Shown: in pieces, positions 1 to 9,025 of the stretch | Position numbering within the stretch: position 1 is the first letter of the stretch | Layout: every line of letters starts with the position of its first letter | Origin: Bacteroidaceae bacterium | Lineage (GTDB): Bacteria; Bacteroidota; Bacteroidia; Bacteroidales; Barnesiellaceae_A | Direction of reading: 5' to 3' | Length of the DNA: 40,029 bases | Assembly: GCA_017410245.1 (NCBI GenBank) | Contig: JAFQRE010000046.1 | Span: 1 to 40,029 of the forward strand | Notes under the pieces: model-generated | What the model was told of the DNA's origin: nothing | The model's input: the letters and a program-made list of their open reading frames with translations, nothing else | Databases searched by the model: none | Translations under genes and position numbers: made by a program

Positions 1-143
1 GTAGCAATTCTTTCTCTAATACCCACCATATACGGCTCCTTCTGCCGAAATTAACAATATGGTGAGGTAACACAAAAATGGTATATGTACCAACCACTTA
101 TCAAATTTCACCCTCATCCTGCCATTATTACGCAAGTTCTTGC

Positions 144-151
144 TATATTTG
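144..151 (+). promoter_or_regulatory. -7 promoter element for dapA
   Basis: TATATTTG matches the Bacteroidota -7 consensus TAnnTTTG exactly. It lies 27 nt before the ATG at 179, so a transcript starting about 6 nt after it would have a leader of roughly 20 nt. No clear -33 TTG is seen 19-21 bp upstream. Confidence 0.6.
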
Positions 152-178
152 TAGCATTAAAAATACAAATTGTTGCTT

Positions 179-1072
179 ATGTCGCCAATAAACCTCAGTG
201 GAATGGGTGTAGCACTGATTACACCGTTCAAAGAAGATGATAGTATCGATTTTGATGCCTTGGCTCAATTGCTGGAGTATCAAATACAGAATGGTACCGA
301 CTACCTTGTGGTATTGGGTACTACCGGCGAGACACCTTCACTTACCGAGGAGGAGAAATATCGAATACAACGTTTTGTCGTAGAACGCACACGTGGACGC
401 ATTCCGTTGGTATTGGGCATAGGTAGCAACAATACTCGCAATGTAGTTGAACACCTGTATAGCGACGACCTCTCGGGATATGATGCCATCTTGTCGGTTG
501 TACCTTATTACAACAAACCTTCGCAAGAGGGCATCTATCAACACTATGCCACAATAGCTCAAGCATCACCCCTGCCCATCATACTCTACAACGTACCGGG
601 ACGAACAGGTGTAAACATGACTGCCGAGACTACTCTGCGACTGGCTCGCGACTTCTCCAATATCATAGCCATCAAAGAGGCATCGGGCAACATCACACAG
701 ATGGACGATATCATAAAGAACAAGCCTCACGACTTCATGGTGATATCGGGCGATGATGGTGTAACCTTCCCCCTCATCACATTGGGTGCAGTGGGAGTCA
801 TATCGGTTATCGGCAACGCATTCCCCAAGGAGTTTAGTCGCATGGTACGATTGGCTCTCAATGGCAACTATAACCAAGCATTGGCTATCCACCATCGTTT
901 TACCGAACTTTTCAGTTTACTCTTTGTCGATGGCAATCCGGCAGGTGTAAAATGCCTACTCAACCTGATGGGTATGATAGAGAATAAGTTGCGACTTCCT
1001 CTTGTCCCAACTCGCATCACTACATATGAGAAGATACAAGATGTACTTGAGAAGTTGCGCAATATAGTATAG
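179..1072 (+). CDS. dapA: 4-hydroxy-tetrahydrodipicolinate synthase
   Basis: This enzyme condenses pyruvate with aspartate semialdehyde in the cytoplasm, the first committed step to diaminopimelate and lysine. I place the start at the ATG at 179; the frame is open three codons further to two TTG codons, but these would sit too close to the promoter. The 297-residue product has the family length. Visible motifs are GTTGETPSL (residues 47-55, with the Thr pair that binds pyruvate carboxylate), YNVPGRTG (137-144, catalytic Tyr137) and IAIKEASGN (163-171, Schiff-base Lys166). The gene is monocistronic with its own -7 element. No other lysine gene is in the window. The annotation rests on strong family motifs. 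Confidence 0.96.
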   Translation: MSPINLSGMGVALITPFKEDDSIDFDALAQLLEYQIQNGTDYLVVLGTTGETPSLTEEEKYRIQRFVVERTRGRIPLVLGIGSNNTRNVVEHLYSDDLSGYDAILSVVPYYNKPSQEGIYQHYATIAQASPLPIILYNVPGRTGVNMTAETTLRLARDFSNIIAIKEASGNITQMDDIIKNKPHDFMVISGDDGVTFPLITLGAVGVISVIGNAFPKEFSRMVRLALNGNYNQALAIHHRFTELFSLLFVDGNPAGVKCLLNLMGMIENKLRLPLVPTRITTYEKIQDVLEKLRNIV

Positions 1073-1208
1073 AACTATAGGCCTGATAGACCTATGATAG
1101 AAAAGTGCGATCAACAAGCATTATAAGTTTCTATAAATCGGAGTTTTAAAAATCAAACATGATAGATAATATCTATGATACGATAGGTATGTTGTCGTAG
1201 TATAGCCC

Positions 1209-1216
1209 TACATTTG
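1209..1216 (+). promoter_or_regulatory. -7 promoter element for HTH regulator
   Basis: TACATTTG matches TAnnTTTG and lies 36 nt before the likely ATG at 1253. The -33 element is not convincing. Confidence 0.5.
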
Positions 1217-1252
1217 TACTACACAAACAGCTCAAAAAAAACAACAAAGATT

Positions 1253-1810
1253 ATGAAACGAAACAAAATGCTCGATGCACTGTGCCAATTTACAGTAGCT
1301 CGTTTTCGCTCTATCAACGTCAAATTGTGGGGCAATCATCGATGGGGATATTACCGCGAATATTCACCCCAAGACATCATTACACTTATAAACGAATTTC
1401 ACACCACAACCCAACAAGCCGATAGCGAGCAAGTAGCACCCGACACGAAACTACAATTCAAAGCAGGGAGCAACTTTGCCATTCTATCGCGACTCTGCGA
1501 GCAGTATTATGTCTATGAGGGCAGCGACAAACTACAGAAACGCGTTATAGAAGAGGTTGCACAGATTATAGATGAGCTTCGCAATGACCAAGAGACACAA
1601 GCTCAACTTGAAGCTATGCTCGATGCTCAACAAGACAACATCATGCAACGCTTCAGAGCCCAACACCCACAACTCAAAGAAAAAGACTTCCGCTTATATT
1701 CATACCTTACAGCCGGATTTTCGGCTACAACTATAGCAGTTTTATTGGGACAAGAGAAGTCGGTTGTTTATAACCGCATCTCACGACTCAAAAAGATTAT
1801 CAATGGTTGA
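1253..1810 (+). CDS. Small HTH regulator, effector-domain-only
   Basis: The product is about 185 residues, counted from ATG 1253; the frame extends upstream only to a TTG inside the promoter. There is no signal peptide or membrane segment. The N-terminal half is basic and unrecognised. The C-terminal 100 residues resemble the cytoplasmic tail of Bacteroidetes TPR-membrane-HTH sensor proteins: a helical stretch beginning FAILSRLCEQYY, then MQRFRAQHPQLKEKDFRLY and a LuxR-like HTH with LTAGFSATTIAVLL followed by VVYNRISRLKKII. In those proteins a periplasmic or membrane sensor precedes this part; here it is absent. I infer a DNA-binding role. Its target is unknown. It converges on the B12 operon with only 12 nt between the stop codons. 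Confidence 0.72.
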   Translation: MKRNKMLDALCQFTVARFRSINVKLWGNHRWGYYREYSPQDIITLINEFHTTTQQADSEQVAPDTKLQFKAGSNFAILSRLCEQYYVYEGSDKLQKRVIEEVAQIIDELRNDQETQAQLEAMLDAQQDNIMQRFRAQHPQLKEKDFRLYSYLTAGFSATTIAVLLGQEKSVVYNRISRLKKIING

Positions 1811-1822
1811 AATCGCCTACCT

Positions 1823-3028
1823 TCAAATAGGGGCTACATGCAAATCTTCGGCACGACATATCTCGGTCGATATTTCGCCTATGCGACCACATTGTTGATT
1901 GACACCCGTATATACTCGCACAAAGTCGATATAGGGCAACGACACGTTATTACCGGCACTATCGACAGCCCATTCTATATCGAAACAACTCTTATCGGAG
2001 TTATTGGGGTGATTGTCGGCATATCCCCACTCATAGGCATGGAGCAGATATAGAGAAGCATCGCCCATCACATCTTCGGCATTATTGGGCAATCGTGTTC
2101 CACTAAAAGTTATTTGATCGACCTCCACCCATTGCGGATAGTACTCTTGCGTATGGAAGGTATTGCGTTCAATGTAGCCATTACCACCCAAGTTGTCGCT
2201 CCAAGCGATGTATGTCGAGTCGGTTACACCTGTTCCGGGTCGAGGTGTCGCCTCATGATTGAGAGGTGTGCGATAGTAGGTTATAGTGTAGTTGTGCTGT
2301 GTCATAGTGCCACTATATTCACTTCCTGCCAACTCATACCACTCATCATCGGGCACACCATTGCCATTGATGTCGATTGAGACCATAACAATGCCCGGCT
2401 CGGCACTACCACCCGAATTGGGATTGACCGGATTGAGTTCCGATGAGGCATAAAAAGCATTGCCCAGGATTTTAAAATCGGCCGAATCGGGTACGTTCAC
2501 CACCGAGTGGTCAAAGCCGAATGTTACATATCCGCCAAACCCTCCAAGCGAGATAAGATCGTCATTGGTACCACGGATAGACTCTTCGGCCTTGGCACGC
2601 ATCGTCTCTTGTGTATCGCCCTCCTCATAACGAGGTATCTCGCCCACATATTGACCCGGAGCAGGACAATATTCATACACTCTGCTGATATAACGGCTAT
2701 ATGCAACCTCTTCGTCCCACACCGCTATAACCATATCGTGCACAAATGGATTTGTATCATCAACGATGCTCAAACGTAAACGATAGATACCGGGGTGGGC
2801 ACTGATAAATGTATAATCGCGGGTAGTGGCTACAATCGAGTCATTACCATGTGCATCGGGCATTGTCCACAGATATTGCTCACCCAAAAACTCGGGACGC
2901 AATCTCAACGCTTGCATTCGTGCTATCGAATAGCTATCGTTCAACCCCGACGATACCATAGGAATATCGGGCTGACACGCCGTCATTGCAATGCAAAGAA
3001 CGGCTGCTAATATTAAAAATTTTCTCAT
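1823..3028 (-). CDS. Surface lipoprotein of the B12 uptake operon
   Basis: This 401-residue protein has a lipoprotein signal (hydrophobic stretch then MTAC, Cys18). Residues about 25-105 look like a PKD/Ig-type beta domain. The C-terminal part, about 150-400, contains GGFGGYVTFGFDHSV and a calcium-loop-like segment, DINGNGVPDDEW, and ends in a compact globular stretch. It starts 2 nt after btuG and is the last gene of the riboswitch-controlled operon. Its position suggests surface capture of cobalamin, or support of the BtuB-BtuG complex. Bacteroidetes B12 loci are known to encode extra surface B12-binding lipoproteins (BtuH), but I cannot establish homology by eye. The lipoprotein and operon assignment is firm; the specific role is inferred. 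Confidence 0.75.
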   Translation of the reverse strand: MRKFLILAAVLCIAMTACQPDIPMVSSGLNDSYSIARMQALRLRPEFLGEQYLWTMPDAHGNDSIVATTRDYTFISAHPGIYRLRLSIVDDTNPFVHDMVIAVWDEEVAYSRYISRVYEYCPAPGQYVGEIPRYEEGDTQETMRAKAEESIRGTNDDLISLGGFGGYVTFGFDHSVVNVPDSADFKILGNAFYASSELNPVNPNSGGSAEPGIVMVSIDINGNGVPDDEWYELAGSEYSGTMTQHNYTITYYRTPLNHEATPRPGTGVTDSTYIAWSDNLGGNGYIERNTFHTQEYYPQWVEVDQITFSGTRLPNNAEDVMGDASLYLLHAYEWGYADNHPNNSDKSCFDIEWAVDSAGNNVSLPYIDFVRVYTGVNQQCGRIGEISTEICRAEDLHVAPI

Positions 3029-3030
3029 CG

Positions 3031-4185
3031 TTACTCTCTATTTAAAAACACCATGTGAGCAGGAATATCTCCGGCACGCACACTCCATTTTTTCACTCCG
3101 TCACTACTATAGCAATGCAACACTCCACTCGATACATAATTCTTAGCATCGGTAACAAAGATGTCGCCCGTAGCAGGATTTACAGCTATACCATAAGGCT
3201 TCTCTATATACTTCTCACTACCATCGGTAATAAAATGCTCGGTAATGAGTTGCTTCGTGCGAACATCTACGATGCCATAAGTCACAACATTTTGCTCCAA
3301 CTTGTCGCTCCACGCATTGCTATAAAAATAGAGCGAGTCGCCATGTATATACATATCGGAACAGGGTATATCGAGGGTATCTGTTACCACCATTTCTCTT
3401 GAAGCCCCTTCACTCGGCTCCAGCACCAATAAACGAGATGGGATAGAAGCCTCATCGCCACGCGACGATACCCACAACTTGCCATAAGCATCTTTGCGAA
3501 TACGATGCAGATTGGGTGCAACCGCAATCTTTCTTACTTGCTTCATAGCCTCTATATCAACTACCGATACCGTTGTGTCATAGTTGGGCTTGCGATAGCC
3601 TCCCGAATTGGCCACATATATATACCCGTCATGTATCACCAACTCGTCGGGCTGATAGCCTACAGTACACTGTGCTGTAATGGCAAGTGATGCAGTATCG
3701 ACACGATATACAGCGCCAAGTTGCGCATGAGGGTCAATTGATATAGGCCCCACGTATGCTGTCACATAGGCATTACCTTTGTCAAACTGTATATAACGAC
3801 AATTGGGAATATCTACTTGTCCAATGCGCACCAGAGTACGCGCATCTACCACCTCTACCTTATGCGAACTATTGAGTACAACATAGAGTCTATTGCCATA
3901 TAGTTGAATGTCATTTCCCACATCGCCCAACTCTTTGATAACCGTAGGATTACGCTCGGCATAGAGATTGCGAGCATAATATCCCTCCTCAAAGTTTATA
4001 TAGTCTATCGAAGCCTTATTGCTACCCATATTGCCCTCATTAAGCAGATACATACCCACAGGGTCACACTCCTCACCCGAGGGAGTAAAGAGTTGTTCAT
4101 ACTCGGTAGGTACAATCACCTCATCGGTACGGCAAGCTACAGTTGCTATCACCAACCACAATAATATATATCTATAATACTTCAT
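3031..4185 (-). CDS. btuG: BtuG-like vitamin B12-binding surface beta-propeller
   Basis: BtuG is a surface lipoprotein that binds cobalamin tightly and passes it to BtuB. The 384-residue product has a lipoprotein signal with VACRT (Cys18). The rest is built of YncE-like propeller blades, seen as recurring strands such as VEVVDARTL, YIYVANSGG, VSVVDIEAM, LWVSSRGDE and IFVTDAKNY. It begins 10 nt after btuB and overlaps no gene. The family and the btuB adjacency are characteristic of Bacteroidetes cobalamin loci. An alternative reading would be a generic DUF5074/YncE propeller, but the riboswitch and the btuB context favour BtuG. Confidence 0.87.
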   Translation of the reverse strand: MKYYRYILLWLVIATVACRTDEVIVPTEYEQLFTPSGEECDPVGMYLLNEGNMGSNKASIDYINFEEGYYARNLYAERNPTVIKELGDVGNDIQLYGNRLYVVLNSSHKVEVVDARTLVRIGQVDIPNCRYIQFDKGNAYVTAYVGPISIDPHAQLGAVYRVDTASLAITAQCTVGYQPDELVIHDGYIYVANSGGYRKPNYDTTVSVVDIEAMKQVRKIAVAPNLHRIRKDAYGKLWVSSRGDEASIPSRLLVLEPSEGASREMVVTDTLDIPCSDMYIHGDSLYFYSNAWSDKLEQNVVTYGIVDVRTKQLITEHFITDGSEKYIEKPYGIAVNPATGDIFVTDAKNYVSSGVLHCYSSDGVKKWSVRAGDIPAHMVFLNRE

Positions 4186-4195
4186 TTCATCACAA

Positions 4196-6205
4196 TTATA
4201 TCTCTATTGTTACACCTACACGATAGTTTCGTTTGGGCATCGGATAGTTGAGTATCACATCATAGTCTTGGTCGAGGAGATTGTTCACCTCGAGTGTAGC
4301 CTTGAGCACAACATTTTTCAGACGGAATACTTTTATCAATGACACATCGTTGGTGTACCACGGCTGCGTATAGTTGTATATAATATTCTCTTGCTGATTG
4401 TATCGTTCGCCTACGTATATAAAGCTATAGTTGAGAGTCCAATCGCGCCACCCCAACATCACAACAGCCGACCCACTATGCCAAGGCACATAGGGTATCT
4501 GATGACGATAGTAGGTGTCATGAGGATTGGTGATATCTATAGCCTCTTGATAGGAGTATTGCAGTTTGGTAGTAAGTTCAATGTGATATGGAAAGCGGAA
4601 CACAGCCATTGCTTGGGCATCGATACCCCTAATATCCACAACGCCCAGATTGAGCATTGTCCAACGGAATTGCTGCCCTTTGGGATAAGCCACTATTTTG
4701 TCAGTCACCTTGTTATAATATACATCGGCACCTATGCGAAAGAATGAAAAAAGCTTATCATTGCGGTCGAGGTCATATAGTACACCAACGTTATATTGTG
4801 TTGCCAACTCAGGTTTCAGGTAGGCGTTACCCATATCGGTATAGTATAGGTCGTTGAACGTAGGCATACGATAGCTCTGCTTATAGAAGGCTCGCAATAC
4901 AAGATCGGCCCTATCAAAAGGTTTGTATGAGAGAAAGACAGCAGGAGTAACCTTAAACTTATCGGGCACATCATCACGTGCACGATCCTCCTCATCTACT
5001 ATCGTAGCAAGAGCCGAAGCCTGTACCTTGAAACAATCGTCAAGCGCATAGGCTGTAGCCAACGACACCCAGTGCGTGTTACGCTCCACATCGCGATACT
5101 CCGATAATTGATTCCATTGGTAGTCGTAGGCCAGCGATACGTCCCAATTGTGTAAAATGGTGTATTTATTGGCCCATGAAGCATACACTTCGCGTTGCTT
5201 GTATATATTATCTACCGCTATCAACTTATCGTCATTATTGACATAATGAGTATAGTCGAATGCATACTTGGCATGCACCTTCGTGCTGAGACGAGGCGTA
5301 ATATCATACTCAAACATGGCTTGTGCAAACGAGTTGCGATCCCACAATCTCTCGCCCCGATGCCACACATTATTAACAATGGCTCCGGGTATGCCTCGCT
5401 CAGAGGTATAGTGATACATATATGCCTTCCACTTGCCTCGAGGCATATAGCCTTGCACACCACCCTCTATGCGCACTGCATCTATATCGCCATTCTCACG
5501 CACCGCAGTTGTATCGTACGCCAGCTCGCCCGATGGTGTCACTCGACGATAACGAAACTCATACTTACCACTCGAGTTTATCCACTCGGCATTGAATGTG
5601 GCATAAATATCGTCGGTGAGCTTATACTCACACAAAATAGAGGGATTGAGAAAATCGAAAGAACCAACTTTTAGTCCTGCCTTCAGGTGCGCCTTTTCAT
5701 CGGCTTTAAATCGCGGACGACGTGTAGTAAGATAGATAGAGCCGGCTGTACCAAACTCACGAGCTGTCTGGAAGATATCGCTACGCTGACCATTGTATAG
5801 CGAGATTTCTTCGATATTCTCTAACGAGAACTTACCCAAATCTACTTGACCATTCTGCGCATTACCGAGTTGTATACCATTGTAGAATACACCCATCTGC
5901 TCACTGCCCATACTGCGTATGTTCACTGTCTTTATACCTCCCACTCCACCATAGTCCTTGAGTTGCACACCCGAGAAGTAGCGCAAAGCATCGGCTACCG
6001 ACAGACTGTTGAGTCCCTCAAGTTCTTTCCCGGTAAGTTTTTGCGAGGGTATTACTTCGGTGAAGCGATTGGCCGTTACAACCACCTCATTGAGGGTATG
6101 CACCGATATAGAGTCAAGTTGTTCTTGAGCCATAGCCTCCACCATAGGTATGAGGCTCATACATACTACAGCTATTGATAATAGCACATGTTTACATATA
6201 CCCAT
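4196..6205 (-). CDS. btuB: TonB-dependent vitamin B12 receptor
   Basis: This outer-membrane transporter imports cobalamin using TonB energy. The 669-residue protein starts with a signal peptide (cleavage likely after MVEAMAQ) and a TonB-box-like LNEVVVTANR. A plug domain follows (about residues 45-150, with SVADALRYFSGVQLKDYGG and NIRSMGSEQMGVFYNG), then a 22-strand barrel with the usual terminal motif ending in YRVGVTIEI. It is the first gene behind a cobalamin riboswitch, which supports B12 as substrate over other TonB substrates. The 130-nt leader between riboswitch and ATG probably carries the expression platform. The inner-membrane BtuFCD transporter is not in this window. Confidence 0.93.
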   Translation of the reverse strand: MGICKHVLLSIAVVCMSLIPMVEAMAQEQLDSISVHTLNEVVVTANRFTEVIPSQKLTGKELEGLNSLSVADALRYFSGVQLKDYGGVGGIKTVNIRSMGSEQMGVFYNGIQLGNAQNGQVDLGKFSLENIEEISLYNGQRSDIFQTAREFGTAGSIYLTTRRPRFKADEKAHLKAGLKVGSFDFLNPSILCEYKLTDDIYATFNAEWINSSGKYEFRYRRVTPSGELAYDTTAVRENGDIDAVRIEGGVQGYMPRGKWKAYMYHYTSERGIPGAIVNNVWHRGERLWDRNSFAQAMFEYDITPRLSTKVHAKYAFDYTHYVNNDDKLIAVDNIYKQREVYASWANKYTILHNWDVSLAYDYQWNQLSEYRDVERNTHWVSLATAYALDDCFKVQASALATIVDEEDRARDDVPDKFKVTPAVFLSYKPFDRADLVLRAFYKQSYRMPTFNDLYYTDMGNAYLKPELATQYNVGVLYDLDRNDKLFSFFRIGADVYYNKVTDKIVAYPKGQQFRWTMLNLGVVDIRGIDAQAMAVFRFPYHIELTTKLQYSYQEAIDITNPHDTYYRHQIPYVPWHSGSAVVMLGWRDWTLNYSFIYVGERYNQQENIIYNYTQPWYTNDVSLIKVFRLKNVVLKATLEVNNLLDQDYDVILNYPMPKRNYRVGVTIEI

Positions 6206-6334
6206 ATTGCACTATTTTTCGCATTGTCAATAGCCCAATCAAGTAAGATGCGTAATAAGAATGATATTCGTAAAGTCGATAATTACAGTCTTATCAATAT
6301 GCTCTTTCCTCGAAAGCTATTGAATTATTATATG

Positions 6335-6511
6335 TATCGGCAGGTCTTCTGACTTACTCTCAATATGCTCGCCTTCCCAACTATATTGATTATAGTCAGT
6401 GGCATAGAAGTGCATATCCTCTCACAGAGTTTACAGCAGCGGGACTGTTCAGGACTTTCACCTGATTCCCTTTTAATCGGATTGTCTTGTTTGACAAACA
6501 TCGAACCGATA
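6335..6511 (-). promoter_or_regulatory. Cobalamin riboswitch controlling btuB operon
   Basis: Read on the minus strand, the sequence carries the conserved cobalamin aptamer landmarks in order. These are GGGAATCAGGTG and AAAGTCCTGA (about 6450-6471), CAGTCCCGCTGCTGTAA (6431-6447), the GCCACTG box (6397-6403), GGGAAGGCGAGC (6368-6379) and AGTCAGAAGACCTGCCGATA (6335-6354). The closing helix P1 is TATCGG (6506-6511) with CCGATA (6335-6340). Binding of adenosylcobalamin normally lowers expression of the downstream uptake genes. I cannot tell from sequence whether control here acts on transcription or on translation. Confidence 0.95.
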
Positions 6512-6517
6512 TGGCGA

Positions 6518-6525
6518 CAAAGGTA
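6518..6525 (-). promoter_or_regulatory. -7 promoter element for B12 operon
   Basis: On the minus strand TACCTTTG matches TAnnTTTG exactly. A start about 6 nt downstream would place the first transcribed base at the 5' edge of riboswitch helix P1. Confidence 0.7.
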
Positions 6526-6662
6526 TATATTTTATCTGAAAAACTCACATCATCGGCCTATTTTATAACTCAAAAGAGACAGAAAATTTAATCATATCGT
6601 TTTTTCAAAATATTGTTATTATCTTTACAAAAAAATTAGAAAAAACTATTCACATCATTTAT

Positions 6663-9020
6663 ATGAAAAAAGGATTGAGAATTACAATAATTGTAATAAG
6701 TGTTATTGTTGCGTTGTTACTTGTCGCTTCATTATTGGTTTCGCCCATAGCTAAGTGGTATGTTGAAAAGAATTGTAAAGACCTCATAGGCCGTAAGATA
6801 ACAATAGAGAATCTCGATATAAGATTATTGTTGGGGCGAGTTGCGGCCGACAATTTAGTACTATATGAGGCCAACGAAACAGATACTTTTGTATCGATAG
6901 AGCACTTTGACGCCGATGTGCGTGTATGGGGTATTTTACGCAAAAGCATTATTGTCGATTCTATCAACGTTGTATCCCCCAATGCCACAATCCTACGTCA
7001 AGGCAACGGACTTAACTTTGACGATATGTTGGTCTTCTTTGCGCAAAAGTCGGCAGGAGAAACAAATGCCGATACCATTGCACAACCCGATACTATCAAG
7101 GAAACAAGTAACGACAACAGCTGGCAGATAATCCTACGCGATATTGCTCTCAATCGGGGCAAGATAAGATATGCCGACGACATCATTGATATAGACTGGA
7201 CCATGCACCACATTGAGCTAAATATACCTGAAATAGACCTATCGGGTAGTGGAACAAAGGCTCAACTATACTTCGACTTTGCAAGAGGTGGCAGCCTGGC
7301 TCTTAATGCCATGTTTGACCAACCTACAATGGACTATGAACTCAACTGCAAGATTTCCGATTATCCGGTGGGCGTATTAATGCCCTTTATGAAGGGGGTG
7401 GTAAACGTAGGCAATGTAGCCGGCTCATTGGGTATCGATCTACACGCCCAAGGCAATATCGACAACATCATGGCATCGATCCTTGATGGCAGCATACAAT
7501 TGGATAGCACCTATGTTGATGATATAAATGGCCAACGCCTCATCTCGCTCAATCAATTCAAGACCGACATCGAGCACATCGATATCGCCCATGACTACAA
7601 TATCAAGCTACGCAACTTCCTCATAGATGGTGTATCGGCCGGATATGAGGTATATCGCGACGGAAGCAACAATTTCACGTCTCTGTTTGCCACAGCTCCA
7701 CAAGAGGAAGCAGAAGCCCAACCATCGCAAGAGACTCCCGAGAATGTTGCTACCAACGACACGGTAGAAGCTCCCAAGTTGAACATTACAGTAGAGAATA
7801 TCGTAATGCAGAACAGCAACTTTGCATACACCGACAACACTCTACCCGAGCCATTCACATTGCGATTGAGCAAAATGCGCTTCAAGACACCTATGTTCTC
7901 TACACAAGGTGTCAATGACGTAGAACTCTTTGCCGTACTGCAAGAGACAGGTGCTTTACGCATCAAATGGAATGGCAATATCGAGGCTCAAAATCACGAC
8001 TTATCACTATCGCTCAACAACTTTAACCTCAAAGATATATCTCCCTACTCACTATCTTTCTTCGGTTATCCCATAACCGACGGAAAGCTGTCGTTCAGAG
8101 GACAGAATATCATATCGGATAGTCAGCTCAAAGGTACCAACAAGCTATCGCTCTACAACCCCACTGTCGAGAAAAAGCGGTCGGACGTTGATGCCCAATT
8201 TGGTATGGTTCCTTTGAAACTTGCCATTGTCGTACTCACCGACCGCGAAGGCAAAGCCGATATAGACCTGCCCATATCGGGTGATATCAAATCGCCCCAT
8301 TTCTCATACGGCAATATCATAGTACAAGCATTGGTCAATGTGCTTGTCAAGATAGCAGCCGCCCCCATCGACCTCATGGCCGAGGCATTGGGTCTCAACA
8401 GTAATGAGATAAAAGAGATTGAGTTTGGCGCTTGGCAACATCAATTTACCCCCGAACAATATGACAAGATAGAGAAACTATCGAAGATAATAGCCGAAGA
8501 ACCTGAGTTGCAAATACGTCTGCAACATGAAGTAAACTTCGAGAAGGGCATACAAGCTATCGTAGAGAATGACTTGAAACGTGAATACTATCTTGCACAA
8601 AACCCCGAACGCGCCCAATCGCTCAACATGGTAGATATAGATACTTACCAAAAAACATCACTCAAAGACCCGGGTATCATTCTCTTTGCCGACTCGTTGC
8701 TCACCGTTAAAGGTCTGCCTACCGATGGAAACATCAACGACAAGATGCACAGGCTTTATGGGTCGGCTGCCGTTGATAAACTGATGCGCAACATCGAGAT
8801 GCGCAACCGAGGTATGATGATGCAATGGAGCAACGCTCTCAATATGCCGGAAGGCTCATTGCAAATCGTCACACCCACCCAAGACGAAATAAAATTGCAC
8901 AACGGAAAGACTCGATACAAGGTGGAGATTACTGCCGCCGGTGATGAGGTAGAAACAACAGAGGCAGTTGTCACCGATGAGTCAATAGGTGATGATGTAT
9001 CGGAAACTACAAACCCATAA
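6663..9020 (+). CDS. DUF748/AsmA-like envelope protein
   Basis: The 785-residue protein has one N-terminal membrane anchor (residues about 7-30) followed by a large extracytoplasmic region. The stretch VEKNCKDLIGRKITIENLDIRLLLGRVAADNLVLYE is typical of the start of DUF748/AsmA-family beta-groove proteins; it is quoted here only in part as WYVEKN and ITIENLDI. A Glu/Pro/Thr-rich linker lies near 350-370, and a second repeat-like beta region follows with FGYPITDGKLSF. AsmA-like proteins in other bacteria are linked to phospholipid movement to the outer membrane; the exact cargo here is unknown. It is divergent from the B12 operon and ends 5 nt before the end of convergent tamL. A weak -7-like TATCTTTA lies at 6620-6627. 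Confidence 0.82.
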   Translation: MKKGLRITIIVISVIVALLLVASLLVSPIAKWYVEKNCKDLIGRKITIENLDIRLLLGRVAADNLVLYEANETDTFVSIEHFDADVRVWGILRKSIIVDSINVVSPNATILRQGNGLNFDDMLVFFAQKSAGETNADTIAQPDTIKETSNDNSWQIILRDIALNRGKIRYADDIIDIDWTMHHIELNIPEIDLSGSGTKAQLYFDFARGGSLALNAMFDQPTMDYELNCKISDYPVGVLMPFMKGVVNVGNVAGSLGIDLHAQGNIDNIMASILDGSIQLDSTYVDDINGQRLISLNQFKTDIEHIDIAHDYNIKLRNFLIDGVSAGYEVYRDGSNNFTSLFATAPQEEAEAQPSQETPENVATNDTVEAPKLNITVENIVMQNSNFAYTDNTLPEPFTLRLSKMRFKTPMFSTQGVNDVELFAVLQETGALRIKWNGNIEAQNHDLSLSLNNFNLKDISPYSLSFFGYPITDGKLSFRGQNIISDSQLKGTNKLSLYNPTVEKKRSDVDAQFGMVPLKLAIVVLTDREGKADIDLPISGDIKSPHFSYGNIIVQALVNVLVKIAAAPIDLMAEALGLNSNEIKEIEFGAWQHQFTPEQYDKIEKLSKIIAEEPELQIRLQHEVNFEKGIQAIVENDLKREYYLAQNPERAQSLNMVDIDTYQKTSLKDPGIILFADSLLTVKGLPTDGNINDKMHRLYGSAAVDKLMRNIEMRNRGMMMQWSNALNMPEGSLQIVTPTQDEIKLHNGKTRYKVEITAAGDEVETTEAVVTDESIGDDVSETTNP

Positions 9021-9025
9021 TATTA

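Noticed and set aside
24..64. Inverted repeat CACCATAT...ATATGGTG with inner CGGC/GCCG upstream of dapA
   Set aside because: Short arms with a 25-nt loop and no T tract; the left context is cut by the window edge, so I cannot assign a function.
1074..1105. ATAGG...CCTAT hairpin after dapA
   Set aside because: Only five base pairs and no T tract; too weak for a terminator call.
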